Shown: positions 36,694 to 45,477 of the stretch, piece by piece | Position numbering within the stretch: the stretch's first letter is position 1 | Layout of the letters: each line of letters begins with the position of its first letter | Source: Halomonas sp. A40-4 | GTDB lineage: Bacteria > Pseudomonadota > Gammaproteobacteria > Pseudomonadales > Halomonadaceae | Reading direction: 5' to 3' | Length of the DNA stretch: 64,000 bases | NCBI RefSeq assembly: GCF_015767635.1 | Contig: NZ_CP065230.1 | Span: forward strand, 1,736,001-1,800,000 | Made by a program: the position numbers and the translations under genes | Notes under the pieces: generated by a model | The model's input: the letters and a program-made list of their open reading frames with translations, nothing else | Databases searched by the model: none | Told to the model about the DNA's origin: nothing

Positions 36694-37173
36694 ATGAGCA
36701 GTGAACGCTATCATCAGCACTTTACCGTCTCCTGGGATCAGCTCCACCGTGATGTTCGCCAGTTGTGCCATCAGTTGGTCGAGCGTGATTTTAAAGGGAT
36801 TGTCGCGATTACCCGGGGAGGACTCATTCCTGCCGCCTTGATCGCGCGCGAACTTAACGTTCGGTTGATCGATACCGTGTGCATCAAAAGCTATGACCAC
36901 ATGGACCAGGGCGGGCTGGATATCCTGAAAGGCGTTGATCATGACGGCGAGGGTTGGCTGTTGGTCGATGACCTGGTGGATACCGGCAAGACGGCGCGGG
37001 CGGTAAGCGAGATGTTGCCCAAGGCACATTTTGTCACTATCTACGCCAAGCCGGAAGGGCGCCCGCTGGTTGACCAGTACCTAACCGAAGTGGCTCAGCA
37101 CTGCTGGATCCAGTTTCCCTGGGATATGGGCGTTGCCTACGTTGAACCTCTGGTGGACCAAGTGAAGAAATAA
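36694..37173 (+). CDS. gpt: Xanthine-guanine phosphoribosyltransferase
   Basis: 159-residue type I phosphoribosyltransferase matching the enterobacterial XGPRT pattern: [35 protein letters not shown], the PRPP loop [13 protein letters not shown], then [13 protein letters not shown] and [16 protein letters not shown]. It converts xanthine, guanine and hypoxanthine to nucleotides. It starts 7 bp after the apt stop and ends 2 bp before ung. A separate hpt gene lies later in the window. Confidence 0.93.
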   Translation: MSSERYHQHFTVSWDQLHRDVRQLCHQLVERDFKGIVAITRGGLIPAALIARELNVRLIDTVCIKSYDHMDQGGLDILKGVDHDGEGWLLVDDLVDTGKTARAVSEMLPKAHFVTIYAKPEGRPLVDQYLTEVAQHCWIQFPWDMGVAYVEPLVDQVKK

Positions 37174-37175
37174 TC

Positions 37176-37859
37176 ATGTCGACCCCGCTTCCTGAAGACT
37201 GGAATCAGTGGCTTGGCGATGAGTTTCAGGCCGACTACATGCAGTCACTGAAACGTTTTCTGGCCGAGGAAAAAGCGGCCAAGAAGATCATTTATCCCCA
37301 CTCGTCGCAGTGGTTTCGCGCCTTCGAACTGACGCCGCTCAATGACGTCAAGGTGGTGATCCTGGGGCAGGACCCTTATCACGGACCCAATCAAGCGCAC
37401 GGGCTATGTTTTTCCGTTCAGGCAGGGGTCCCGGTTCCGCCGTCGCTGGTCAATATCTACAAGGAGCTGGCTAGCGATGTAGGCGCTGAACCCGTCAAGC
37501 ACGGGCATCTGGAAGCCTGGGCGAAGCAAGGCGTCTTGCTGCTCAATACCTCGCTGACGGTCGAGAAGGGCAACGCTGCCTCGCACCGGGGTAAAGGTTG
37601 GGAGTCTTTCACGGATAGCGCGATCAAGACGGTAAGCGCGCATGCGCTGCCCAGCGTCTTTCTGCTCTGGGGTAGCCACGCCCGGCAGAAAAAAGCCCTG
37701 ATAGATACCCAGCGTCACTTAGTCCTGGAAGCGCCGCACCCCTCGCCGCTGTCTGCCCACCGAGGCTTTTTTGGCACCCGCCATTTTTCCCGGGCGAATC
37801 AATTCCTTGTTGAGCAGGGGCGCGAACCTGTTGAATGGCAATTACCCGCCACCCCTTAA
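37176..37859 (+). CDS. ung: Uracil-DNA glycosylase, family 1
   Basis: Removes uracil from DNA at the start of base excision repair. The 227-residue product has the water-activating motif GQDPYHGPNQAHGLCFSV, with catalytic Asp, and the leucine-loop motif APHPSPLSAHRGFFG. LLLNTSLTVEKGNAASH holds the uracil-reading Asn. It is embedded in the nucleobase salvage block, 2 bp after gpt. Confidence 0.96.
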   Translation: MSTPLPEDWNQWLGDEFQADYMQSLKRFLAEEKAAKKIIYPHSSQWFRAFELTPLNDVKVVILGQDPYHGPNQAHGLCFSVQAGVPVPPSLVNIYKELASDVGAEPVKHGHLEAWAKQGVLLLNTSLTVEKGNAASHRGKGWESFTDSAIKTVSAHALPSVFLLWGSHARQKKALIDTQRHLVLEAPHPSPLSAHRGFFGTRHFSRANQFLVEQGREPVEWQLPATP

Positions 37860-37884
37860 CCTGGTGACGGCTTAGGGGTAGAAT
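37856..37884 (+). promoter_or_regulatory. Sigma-70-like promoter for upp
   Basis: TTAACC (37856-37861), 17-bp spacer, TAGAAT (37879-37884). The -35 overlaps the ung stop codon. It leaves a leader of about 60 nt before upp. Confidence 0.5.
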
Positions 37885-37950
37885 ACCGCCCGATTTTGCA
37901 TGTTTGTGATCACCCGCGTTGCCCATAACCACCTGCTGTGAGGAAGTCCC

Positions 37951-38580
37951 ATGAGTGTCCATGCCATTAACCATCCGCTTGTTCAGCATAAGTTGGGACT
38001 GATGCGCGAAATGGATTTAAGTACCAAGAGCTTTCGCGAGTTGGCGGGGGAAGTGGCCAAGCTGTTGACGTATGAAGCAACAAAGGGACTTGAACTCGAA
38101 GATCATACGATTGAAGGATGGAATGGGGAGCCGATCGGGACACGTCGCCTGAAAGGCAAGAAAGTAACGGTGGTGCCGATTCTGCGTGCCGGGCTTGGCA
38201 TGCTCGAGGGCGTTACTGACTTGATCCCCAGCGCACGCGTCAGCGTTGTCGGGTTGTACCGTGATGAAGAGACGCTGCAGCCGGTCCCTTACTTTGCCAA
38301 ATTCGCCAACGATATCGAAGAGCGTATGGCCATCGTCATTGACCCGATGCTGGCCACCGGCGGCTCAATGGTCGCGACATTGGACATGCTGCGTGAACGT
38401 GGCTGCGAGCATATGAAGGTGATCGTATTGGTGGCAGCACCCGAAGGGATCAAGCGAGTCCAGGAAGCCTATCCGGATATCGAGATTTATACGGCGTCGG
38501 TGGATGATCGGTTGGACGATAACGGCTATATCGTTCCTGGTCTGGGCGATGCGGGTGACAAGATTTTCGGCACCCGATAA
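37951..38580 (+). CDS. upp: Uracil phosphoribosyltransferase
   Basis: Salvages uracil to UMP. The 209-residue product begins with [29 protein letters not shown], followed by [32 protein letters not shown], the PRPP loop [15 protein letters not shown], and the uracil-binding [17 protein letters not shown] at the C terminus. GAGGAAG precedes the start. The uracil permease follows beyond a terminator. Confidence 0.97.
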   Translation: MSVHAINHPLVQHKLGLMREMDLSTKSFRELAGEVAKLLTYEATKGLELEDHTIEGWNGEPIGTRRLKGKKVTVVPILRAGLGMLEGVTDLIPSARVSVVGLYRDEETLQPVPYFAKFANDIEERMAIVIDPMLATGGSMVATLDMLRERGCEHMKVIVLVAAPEGIKRVQEAYPDIEIYTASVDDRLDDNGYIVPGLGDAGDKIFGTR

Positions 38581-38597
38581 GCATTGATGATTCAGCA

Positions 38598-38630
38598 GCC
38601 CCTGGCGTTATACGTTAGGGGCATTTTTTT
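38598..38630 (+). terminator. Intrinsic terminator between upp and uraA
   Basis: Stem GCCCCT (38598-38603) / AGGGGC (38617-38622), extended inside by CGT/ACG, then ATTTTTTT. It may act as a partial terminator that lowers uraA expression relative to upp. Confidence 0.8.
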
Positions 38631-38669
38631 GCCCATCATTACCCCAAAGACCTGTGAGGAGTTTGCATA

Positions 38670-39917
38670 ATGAATGATACGCCTAGCCAGCCTGAATCCT
38701 GGCCTCGGGTGTTGCTAACCGGCGCACAAATGCTGTTTGTGGCGTTTGGTGCTTTGGTCCTGGTGCCGCTATTGACCGGGCTTGATCCAAGCGTTGCGTT
38801 ATTTACCGCTGGGATAGGCACGCTGCTGTTTCATACCGTAACCCGCCTGACGGTCCCCGTCTTTCTGGCCTCATCATTTGCTTTTATTGCGCCGATCCAG
38901 GGGTCGATCGCCAACTTTGGCGTGTCGGCCACGCTGGGCGGACTGATGGTGGCCGGTTTGGTGTACGTCGCGATTTCCATGGCGGTACGCGTCAAAGGCA
39001 CCGGCTGGCTTCATCGCCTGTTGCCACCGGTGGTGGTGGGGCCGGTTATCATGGTAATCGGGCTGGCCCTGGCCCCGGTGGCGGTAGAGATGGCGACCGG
39101 TGAAACCAGCGATAACATCGGTTATGGCGCGGCGCTGTTCCTGTCCATGGCGAGCTTGCTGGTGACCCTGATCCTGGCTGTATTTGGTCGCGGGCTGTTG
39201 CGCTTGATTCCGATCATGGGCGGTATTGTCGTGGGTTATTGCCTGGCGTTGCTGATGGGGCTGGTCGACTTCACGCCTGTCCAGGACGCTGGCTGGCTGT
39301 CCATTCCGGCGTTTACCGCGCCGAGTTTTCACTGGGCGGCGATTCTGTTTATGATTCCTGTCGCCATCGCGCCGGCGGTGGAGCATATTGGTGACATGGT
39401 GGCCATCGGATCGGTGACCCGGCGCAATTACCTTGAAAAGCCGGGGCTGCACCGAACCTTGCTGGGGGATGGCCTGGCGACGACAGCGGCCGCTTTATTC
39501 GGCGGCCCGCCTAATACCACCTATTCAGAGGTGACCGGGGCCGTCACTCTGACCCGGGCTTTCAACCCGCGCTATATGGTGGTGGCCGCAGTGCTGGCCA
39601 TATCGCTGGCGTTTATTGCCAAGCTGGGTGCGCTGCTGCAAACCATCCCAGGCCCTGTCATGGGGGGAATCATGACCCTGCTGTTTGGCTCTATTGCGGT
39701 GGTGGGTATGAATACGCTGGTCAGGGCAGGACATTCATTGACCGCGCCGCGTAACCTGGTCGTTGTGTCATTGATTCTTGTCTTTGGCATTGGTGGCATG
39801 CAGGTTGGCGGTGGTCAGTTTACGCTGCAAGGCGTTAGCCTGGCGGCGTTGGTTGGGATTGTGTTGAACTGGTTGCTGCCTGACGAGCCACAAGATGAAC
39901 CTGATCATGCCCACTAA
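38670..39917 (+). CDS. uraA: Uracil permease (NCS2 family)
   Basis: 415-residue permease with about 14 helices. UraA/PyrP-type blocks are QMLFVAFGALVLVPLLTGLDPSVALFTAGIGTLLFH at the N terminus, FIAPIQGSIANFG, and the uracil-site segment MIPVAIAPAVEHIGDMVAIG. GGPPNTTYSEVTGAVTLTR and GPVMGGIMTLLFG follow. GTGAGGAG lies upstream of the start. The pairing with upp supports uracil as substrate. Confidence 0.94.
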   Translation: MNDTPSQPESWPRVLLTGAQMLFVAFGALVLVPLLTGLDPSVALFTAGIGTLLFHTVTRLTVPVFLASSFAFIAPIQGSIANFGVSATLGGLMVAGLVYVAISMAVRVKGTGWLHRLLPPVVVGPVIMVIGLALAPVAVEMATGETSDNIGYGAALFLSMASLLVTLILAVFGRGLLRLIPIMGGIVVGYCLALLMGLVDFTPVQDAGWLSIPAFTAPSFHWAAILFMIPVAIAPAVEHIGDMVAIGSVTRRNYLEKPGLHRTLLGDGLATTAAALFGGPPNTTYSEVTGAVTLTRAFNPRYMVVAAVLAISLAFIAKLGALLQTIPGPVMGGIMTLLFGSIAVVGMNTLVRAGHSLTAPRNLVVVSLILVFGIGGMQVGGGQFTLQGVSLAALVGIVLNWLLPDEPQDEPDHAH

Positions 39918-39944
39918 CCTTTCTTCATTGGGAGCCGAGCGTTT

Positions 39945-40508
39945 ATGCCGTTAGATTCATCGCTACCCTTTCCCGTGCTGGGAATTGCTGCCTGGAGTGG
40001 GACTGGGAAGACGACGCTGCTTGAGCAGTTGTTACCGCGGCTGCGGGCAGAGGGTATCCAGGTAGCGGTGATCAAGCACGCTCATCATCGGTTTGATATC
40101 GATCAGCCGGGAAAAGATAGCTATAAGCTACGTAGTGCAGGCGCTACGCCCATGCTGATTGCCTCGAGCCAACGCCTGGCACTGATGCAGGAAACGCCAG
40201 ACGGCGAAGAGCCGGATTTAAATCAGTTGTTGGCAATGGTGGCCGTGCATCAACCTGACCTGGTGCTGGTAGAAGGCTTTAAAGCTTGGCCACTGCCCAA
40301 GCTGGTGCTTTATCGTGAGGGGATAGGTGATGCGCAAATCCTGCAGGGTCAGGGTGTCGAAGCCGTCGCCCTTCAGGGGGCTTCTCCCATCTCTCTGTCG
40401 GCCACGACGACGCAACTGGCACTCGATGATAGCGACGGGATTGCACGCTGGATAATCGATTGGATGGCGGGCCAACGGCTCAATGATGTTTCACGCACTG
40501 ATAGGTGA
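39945..40508 (+). CDS. mobB: Molybdopterin-guanine dinucleotide biosynthesis adaptor MobB
   Basis: 187-residue P-loop GTPase-like protein that assists MobA. Visible features are [21 protein letters not shown] (Walker A, about residues 9-29), [28 protein letters not shown], and [16 protein letters not shown]. It heads the cluster mobB, moaCD, moaE. moaA, moaB, moeA and mobA are not in the window. Confidence 0.93.
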   Translation: MPLDSSLPFPVLGIAAWSGTGKTTLLEQLLPRLRAEGIQVAVIKHAHHRFDIDQPGKDSYKLRSAGATPMLIASSQRLALMQETPDGEEPDLNQLLAMVAVHQPDLVLVEGFKAWPLPKLVLYREGIGDAQILQGQGVEAVALQGASPISLSATTTQLALDDSDGIARWIIDWMAGQRLNDVSRTDR

Positions 40509-40512
40509 CCCC

Positions 40513-41319
40513 ATGCAGTTAACGCATCTCAATAGCCGCGGCGAAGCCCGCATGGTGGATGTTGCAGACAAACAGGAAACGCGCCGGGAAGCGGTGGCTT
40601 CCGGTCGTATTGTGATGCAACCCGCTACCTTGAAACAGCTCAGCGAGGGTGCTTTACCCAAGGGTGATGTGTTGGCCACCGCCCGTATTGCGGGAATCCA
40701 GGCAGCAAAGCGCACCCATGAATTGATCCCGCTGTGCCACTCGCTGGCACTTTCCAAAGTGGCCATAGAGTTTGATGTCGACCCCGATGAAAGCTGTGTT
40801 CATGTGACCGCGAACTGCCGGTTGAATGGCCGCACAGGTGTCGAGATGGAAGCGTTGACGGCCGTCTCCGTGGCCTGTTTAACGCTTTACGATATGTGCA
40901 AGGCGGTCGACAAAACCATGCGCATCGACGCGGTGCAACTGGATAGCAAAAGCGGTGGTCAGCGGGGAGATTATCAGCGCGAAGAAGCGCCTGAAACGGC
41001 GACACCGATTGTAACGGGTCAGGGAACAGCCGGCGAAGTGAGCCTGGGCGGGCGCTGTCATTCGCCCTGCGTGCTGGTCAAGTTTCTTGCCGAACTACGC
41101 GAGCAGTTGGGTGAAAATGAGCGGGTAGTGACTTTCGATCAACTCGAAAGCCGCGATATAGCGGGCCTCAAAGTAGCGCTGGCGACTCAGGATGAACGTT
41201 TTCAGCTGTTGCAGGACCAGCGCACGCTATGCGCCATCAATCAGGTCATGGCCAATGATGATGCGCGAATTACCGACGATGACGAGGTTGCTTTCTTTCC
41301 GCCGGTCACCGGGGGCTGA
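40513..41319 (+). CDS. moaCD: MoaC-MoaD fusion: cyclic pyranopterin monophosphate synthase plus molybdopterin synthase small subunit
   Basis: One open frame of 268 residues. Residues 1-165 are MoaC, which forms cPMP from the MoaA product: [11 protein letters not shown], the [10 protein letters not shown] site, and the conserved KAVDK. After a 20-residue linker, residues 187-268 are a complete MoaD ubiquitin-like domain ([14 protein letters not shown] to [10 protein letters not shown]) ending in the Gly-Gly that is thiocarboxylated. No stop codon separates them. GTG 41071, at the exact domain border, could serve as an internal start for free MoaD, but no clear ribosome site precedes it. A sequencing error removing a stop cannot be excluded from one sequence. 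moaE follows 2 bp later. Confidence 0.88.
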   Translation: MQLTHLNSRGEARMVDVADKQETRREAVASGRIVMQPATLKQLSEGALPKGDVLATARIAGIQAAKRTHELIPLCHSLALSKVAIEFDVDPDESCVHVTANCRLNGRTGVEMEALTAVSVACLTLYDMCKAVDKTMRIDAVQLDSKSGGQRGDYQREEAPETATPIVTGQGTAGEVSLGGRCHSPCVLVKFLAELREQLGENERVVTFDQLESRDIAGLKVALATQDERFQLLQDQRTLCAINQVMANDDARITDDDEVAFFPPVTGG

Positions 41320-41321
41320 AA

Positions 41322-41774
41322 ATGGACATTACCATCCGCGTTCAAGAGGCGCCTTTTGACATGGCGTATGGCTATGAAGCCAGCATTGGGGGCCGTACGG
41401 ATATTGGCGGCGTCGTCAGCTTTACCGGCCTGGTGCGTGATTTTAACGAAACACCCGATGTCACGGGATTGACCCTGGAGCATTATCCAGGCATGACCGA
41501 GTCAACCTTACAGCGTATTGCGGAAGAGGCGGGAGAACGCTGGGCACTAAGCGCCGTTACGATTATTCACCGTGTCGGCCACATGCGCCCCGGCGATGCG
41601 ATCGTCAGAGTGCTGGTAGCGAGTGCCCATCGTCGCGAAGCCTTCGAAGCCTGCGATTTCATCATGGACTGGCTAAAGACTCAGGCACCGTTCTGGAAGA
41701 AAGAACATGGTCGCCACGGGGACTACTGGGTCAAGGAACGCCACTCGGATATCGAGGATGCTGCCCGCTGGTAG
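41322..41774 (+). CDS. moaE: Molybdopterin synthase large subunit
   Basis: Transfers sulfur from MoaD thiocarboxylate to cPMP. The 150-residue product shows GVVSFTGLVRDFNE, LTLEHYPGM, IIHRVGHMRPGDAIV, ASAHRREAFEACDFIMDWLKTQAPFWKKE with the active-site lysines, and GDYWVKE. It starts 2 bp after the moaCD stop. Confidence 0.95.
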   Translation: MDITIRVQEAPFDMAYGYEASIGGRTDIGGVVSFTGLVRDFNETPDVTGLTLEHYPGMTESTLQRIAEEAGERWALSAVTIIHRVGHMRPGDAIVRVLVASAHRREAFEACDFIMDWLKTQAPFWKKEHGRHGDYWVKERHSDIEDAARW

Positions 41775-41801
41775 TCTCCGGGGAGCCAGCTTTGGGGTCG
41801 G

Positions 41802-43481
41802 CTAATCGTCCGCCACTGTCGCTGGCAGCTCGCTGGCCATAATCTGCAGGTGGACTTCAGGTAAATGCTGCAGCCGTTCTGCCAGCCAGGCAATCAAGCG
41901 GGGCTGAAGGCCCAGGCGCAGATCCGCCAACGTGTCGGCGTGGAGTTCGGCAAGCTGATCATCCAGCCATTCGCTGAAACTGTCTTCGTCGAATGAATTG
42001 GCACTTGTATTGTCCAGCATCAGGCGCCCGACGCGCGCCCACCCGGTTTGAGTGGCGGTCACCGGTAACGCAAGATAGAGGCTGCCGCGTCGTGGGAGGG
42101 TGCTGTTTTCGCTCTCCAGTCCAGGGTGGGGTACTACGCTGTTCTGGCTGACGATGCATGGCGGTTGCGGGTAGTGCTGCTCGTGATGCAGTCCCTGCTG
42201 ATCGAAGCGGATCAAGTCGCCATTGACCGGCGCCAAGGGGGCTTGAATACCCAGGGACGCGGCCAGCTGCTGGTGGGCCTGTTGATGAAGGCTTTCACCA
42301 TGAACCGGCAACAGGTGGCTTGGCGTCAGCCATTGATAAAAGCGGGTGATTTCGTCCTGTGCCGGATGTCCGGTCGCGTGAAGTTGCGGATGACTGAATT
42401 CATCGAATAGCTCGACGCCCAACTGCTGAAGGCGCTTTTTCAACTGCCCGATGGGCCTCTCGTTACCCGGAATGGCCTTGGCGGAAAAAATCACGTTGTC
42501 ACCAGGCTGTAAATCCACGTGAGGATGACGCCCCTGGGCAAGTCGCTGCAGGGCGGCGCGTGGCTCACCTTGGCTGCCGGTGGCAATGACCACGACTTCA
42601 TCGGGCGGCAAATAACCCAGGTCATGGGCGGGCACGATGGCAGGAAAATCGTCCAGATAGCCGAGGCCGCGTGCGACACCCACCATGCGCTCCATCGAGC
42701 GCCCCATCAGGCTGACGCGCCGCCCGCACTGGTAGGCGGCACGGCCAATCGCCAACACCCGGGCGAGATTACTGGCAAAGCAGGAGACAATGATCCGGCC
42801 TTCGCAGTTGGCGAGCGTCTCGACCAGCGCTTTGGCGACATCGCCTTCGCTGCCTGAGTGGCCGGGTAGAGGGGCATTCGTGGAATCCCCCACTACCAAA
42901 TCAACCGGCGCTAAGGCCTTGAATTGCGTCTGATCGATCGGCGCGCCGATAATTGGATCAGGGTCGAGCTTCCAATCGCCACTGTGCAATACACGATAGC
43001 GACCTGCCATGACCATCAGCGAGCAGCTCTCGGGTATCGAGTGTGGAACCGCCAGGAAGCGCAGGGTGAAAGGCCCGCTTTCCAATGCCTCACCTGGCTC
43101 GACCACATGAATGGCGGCGCTTGAGAGCTGATGTTCGGCAAACTTCAGGCGCAACAAGCCTGCCGCCAGCGGCGTTGCATAAATGGGGCATTGCCAGTGG
43201 GGCCAGAGCCAGACGACCGCCCCAATGTGGTCTTCATGGCCGTGGGTGATGTAGAGCGCTTGCGGGGCAATGCCCAGGGCTTTGGGGGTTTCCAGGTTGG
43301 GCACCTGCAGTGGCGCATTGGGTAGATCCTGGCGAATCATCATGCCGCAATCCACGACGATCCAGTGATCTTCGTACCCATACAGCGTCAGGTTCATGCC
43401 AATTTCCCCGCAGCCGCCTAACGGCAAGAGGCGTAAGGGAGGGCGACGACGGGGACGAATATGAACGCGCGGTGGATGCAT
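41802..43481 (-). CDS. rnj: Ribonuclease J-type metallo-beta-lactamase
   Basis: 559-residue protein with the full RNase J architecture: LPLGGCGEIGMNLTLYGYEDHWIVVDCGM, zinc motif THGHEDHIGA, PHSIPESCSLMV, HSGDWKLD, and GDSTNA. Beta-CASP motifs (SCFASNLARV, MGRSMERMV) follow, then the RMMBL block LLPVHGESLHQQAH. RNase J is a 5'-3' exonuclease and endonuclease best known from Gram-positives and is less typical of RNase E-bearing gammaproteobacteria. It is monocistronic and convergent with moaE. Confidence 0.87.
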   Translation of the reverse strand: MHPPRVHIRPRRRPPLRLLPLGGCGEIGMNLTLYGYEDHWIVVDCGMMIRQDLPNAPLQVPNLETPKALGIAPQALYITHGHEDHIGAVVWLWPHWQCPIYATPLAAGLLRLKFAEHQLSSAAIHVVEPGEALESGPFTLRFLAVPHSIPESCSLMVMAGRYRVLHSGDWKLDPDPIIGAPIDQTQFKALAPVDLVVGDSTNAPLPGHSGSEGDVAKALVETLANCEGRIIVSCFASNLARVLAIGRAAYQCGRRVSLMGRSMERMVGVARGLGYLDDFPAIVPAHDLGYLPPDEVVVIATGSQGEPRAALQRLAQGRHPHVDLQPGDNVIFSAKAIPGNERPIGQLKKRLQQLGVELFDEFSHPQLHATGHPAQDEITRFYQWLTPSHLLPVHGESLHQQAHQQLAASLGIQAPLAPVNGDLIRFDQQGLHHEQHYPQPPCIVSQNSVVPHPGLESENSTLPRRGSLYLALPVTATQTGWARVGRLMLDNTSANSFDEDSFSEWLDDQLAELHADTLADLRLGLQPRLIAWLAERLQHLPEVHLQIMASELPATVADD

Positions 43482-43658
43482 CAGATTAATAAAGCCTAGA
43501 AAGTAATTGGTTAACTATACGGGATGGGGCGGGCGGCTAACAATCACTGCCATTAAGGGCGGTGATTGCGAGCGCTTCATTCGGTACACTAGACGTTTGT
43601 TTAATGCCAGCGGACGGCCCGATCATCGTCGCCCGGCAAACCGTGAAGAGTAATGACT

Positions 43659-44513
43659 ATGTCGCATTTTTATCGTTTGGTGGTGTCCTGCCCGGACCAG
43701 GTGGGGATCGTCGCGAAGGTATCGAGTTTTATCGCGGACCAGGGAGGGTCGATTACCGAGGCCAGCCAGCATTCCGATCTGGAAACCGGGCGTTTTTTCA
43801 TGCGCTACGAAATATTGGCGGATTCGCTGGGTATGTCGGCAGAGGTATTACGTTCAGCCTTCGAGCCGGTGGCGGAGCGGTTTGACATGGACTGGGCGCT
43901 GGTCGATACCCGGAAACGGCAGCGGGTTGTCCTGATGGTTTCGCGAGAATCCCATTGCCTTGTCGATTTGCTTTACCGCTGGCAGGTGGGTGAGCTGGAC
44001 TGCGATATCGTGGGTGTGATTTCCAACCATGACGACATGCGTTCGTTAACGGAATGGTACGGAATACCATATCACCATGTGCCGGTGGATCCGGCAGACA
44101 AGACTGCGGCCTTTGAGCAGGTGCAGGCGCATATTGATGATGCCCGGGCCGACAGTATCGTGCTGGCTCGCTACATGCAGATATTACCGCCAGCGTTGTG
44201 TGAACGATATGCGGGGCAGGTCATTAATATCCACCACAGTTTTCTGCCGTCTTTTGCTGGCGCCAAACCCTATCACCAAGCCTACCAGCGTGGCGTCAAG
44301 TTGATAGGGGCTACCTGCCATTACGTGACTCAGGAGTTGGATGCAGGGCCCATCATCGAGCAGGACATTCACCGGGTCAGCCACTGTCATACGCCGACCG
44401 ATCTGGTACGTTTTGGCCGCGATGTTGAAAAAGCCGTCCTCGCGCGCGGTCTTCGCTGGCATCTGGAAGACCGCGTGCTGGTGCATGGCAACAAGACCAT
44501 CGTGTTCAGCTAG
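43659..44513 (+). CDS. purU: Formyltetrahydrofolate deformylase
   Basis: Hydrolyses 10-formyl-THF to formate and THF, balancing one-carbon pools. The 284-residue protein has an N-terminal ACT domain ([23 protein letters not shown], residues 1-85) and a C-terminal formyltransferase domain with [34 protein letters not shown] and [13 protein letters not shown] 43659 is preferred over 43653 because GAAGAG then lies 8 nt upstream. It ends 4 bp into the convergent lexA gene. Confidence 0.95.
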   Translation: MSHFYRLVVSCPDQVGIVAKVSSFIADQGGSITEASQHSDLETGRFFMRYEILADSLGMSAEVLRSAFEPVAERFDMDWALVDTRKRQRVVLMVSRESHCLVDLLYRWQVGELDCDIVGVISNHDDMRSLTEWYGIPYHHVPVDPADKTAAFEQVQAHIDDARADSIVLARYMQILPPALCERYAGQVINIHHSFLPSFAGAKPYHQAYQRGVKLIGATCHYVTQELDAGPIIEQDIHRVSHCHTPTDLVRFGRDVEKAVLARGLRWHLEDRVLVHGNKTIVFS

Positions 44514-45175
44514 CCGAGCGCCTGGCCATTGCCACCGCGAATAACGCCGACCCCAACCCCTTCGATATCAAGTGGTTGGGTGCGTAGGTCGATATGGATA
44601 GGGTCGAAGTCGGGGTTTTCAGCGATCAGGGTGACGTGATTCCCGTCGCGTTTGAAACGCTTGACGGTGACTTCGTCTTCCAGCCGGGCGACGACAATCT
44701 GGCCATCCCGAACGCGCTGGGTGCGGTGGACGGCGAGAAGGTCGCCTTCGAGGATGCCGACGTTCTGCATCGACAGCCCGCGAACGCGCAACAGATAATC
44801 TGCTCTGGGCGTGAAGTAGTCGGCGGGCAGGGGGCAGTAGCGATCAATATGCTCAGCGGCCAGGATAGGGCTACCCGCCGCGACTTCGCCAATGATGGGC
44901 AGGCCATTGGCAGGGTCTGCGCCTGAGGCTGGCAGCACGTCTGGCGTTTCCTGGTGCTCCTGGTTGGGCAGGCGTATGCCGCGCGACGTATTGCGAATGA
45001 TGCGAATGACGCCTTTACGCTCAAGTGCGCGTAAGTGTTCTTCTGCCGCATTGGGTGAACGGAACCCCAGTGCCTTGGCTATTTCAGCCCGGGTGGGCGG
45101 ATAGCCGAGCTCAGCCATGGTCTTGACAATAAAGTCGAACACGTTTTGTTGACGAACAGTTAATGGCCGCGACAT
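44510..45175 (-). CDS. lexA: LexA repressor, SOS regulator
   Basis: 221-residue transcriptional repressor that cuts itself when activated RecA is present. The N-terminal winged helix ([18 protein letters not shown] to GIRLPNQ, residues 1-72) is followed by a 20-residue linker and the S24 protease domain. The Ala-Gly cleavage site is in EVAAGSP, the nucleophile Ser in [10 protein letters not shown], and the general-base Lys in [13 protein letters not shown] lies 5 nt before the ATG. It is divergent from psrA. The usual CTG-N10-CAG box is not found intact in the shared region. Confidence 0.96.
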   Translation of the reverse strand: MSRPLTVRQQNVFDFIVKTMAELGYPPTRAEIAKALGFRSPNAAEEHLRALERKGVIRIIRNTSRGIRLPNQEHQETPDVLPASGADPANGLPIIGEVAAGSPILAAEHIDRYCPLPADYFTPRADYLLRVRGLSMQNVGILEGDLLAVHRTQRVRDGQIVVARLEDEVTVKRFKRDGNHVTLIAENPDFDPIHIDLRTQPLDIEGVGVGVIRGGNGQALG

Positions 45176-45226
45176 ACCAGCCTCCAGATTGAATAAGTGA
45201 GCAAGACTGCGTTCCTGTTTACCTAT

Positions 45227-45272
45227 CAGTATGTAGTCAACAGTCAGTATGTAGTTAACAGTATGTGGTTAA
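45227..45272. repeat. Three 14-bp direct repeats in the lexA-psrA regulatory region
   Basis: CAGTATGTAGTCAA (45227-45240), CAGTATGTAGTTAA (45245-45258) and CAGTATGTGGTTAA (45259-45272). On the lexA strand each reads TTRACYACATACTG. They lie 52-97 bp upstream of the lexA ATG, where its promoter would be, and are good candidates for operator sites. An imperfect LexA-like half site CTGTATACTTAACCAC overlaps the last copy. The rest of the 302-bp gap has an inverted repeat AACAAAC (45394-45400) / GTTTGTT (45418-45424) near psrA and no gene. Confidence 0.6.
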
Positions 45273-45477
45273 GTATACAGCATGTTCTCCTGTCCAGTAT
45301 ATAATGGGGGTAAGGCAGCTAACAAATTGATGTATATGAAGATGCAAAGCGGCGTTGGATAAGGGTTGGGTGTTCAGGTATACGTTGAGAGGTAACAAAC
45401 GATAACGTAGTATCCTGGTTTGTTTAAAACATCCGTTTTTTATGGCCCGCTTTTTGGCCCGTCTTATGGAGAGCAGC

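Noticed and set aside
45241..45300. Canonical LexA box
   Set aside because: The best candidate, CTGTATACTTAACCAC on the lexA strand, ends in CAC instead of CAG; no exact CTG-N10-CAG exists in the gap.
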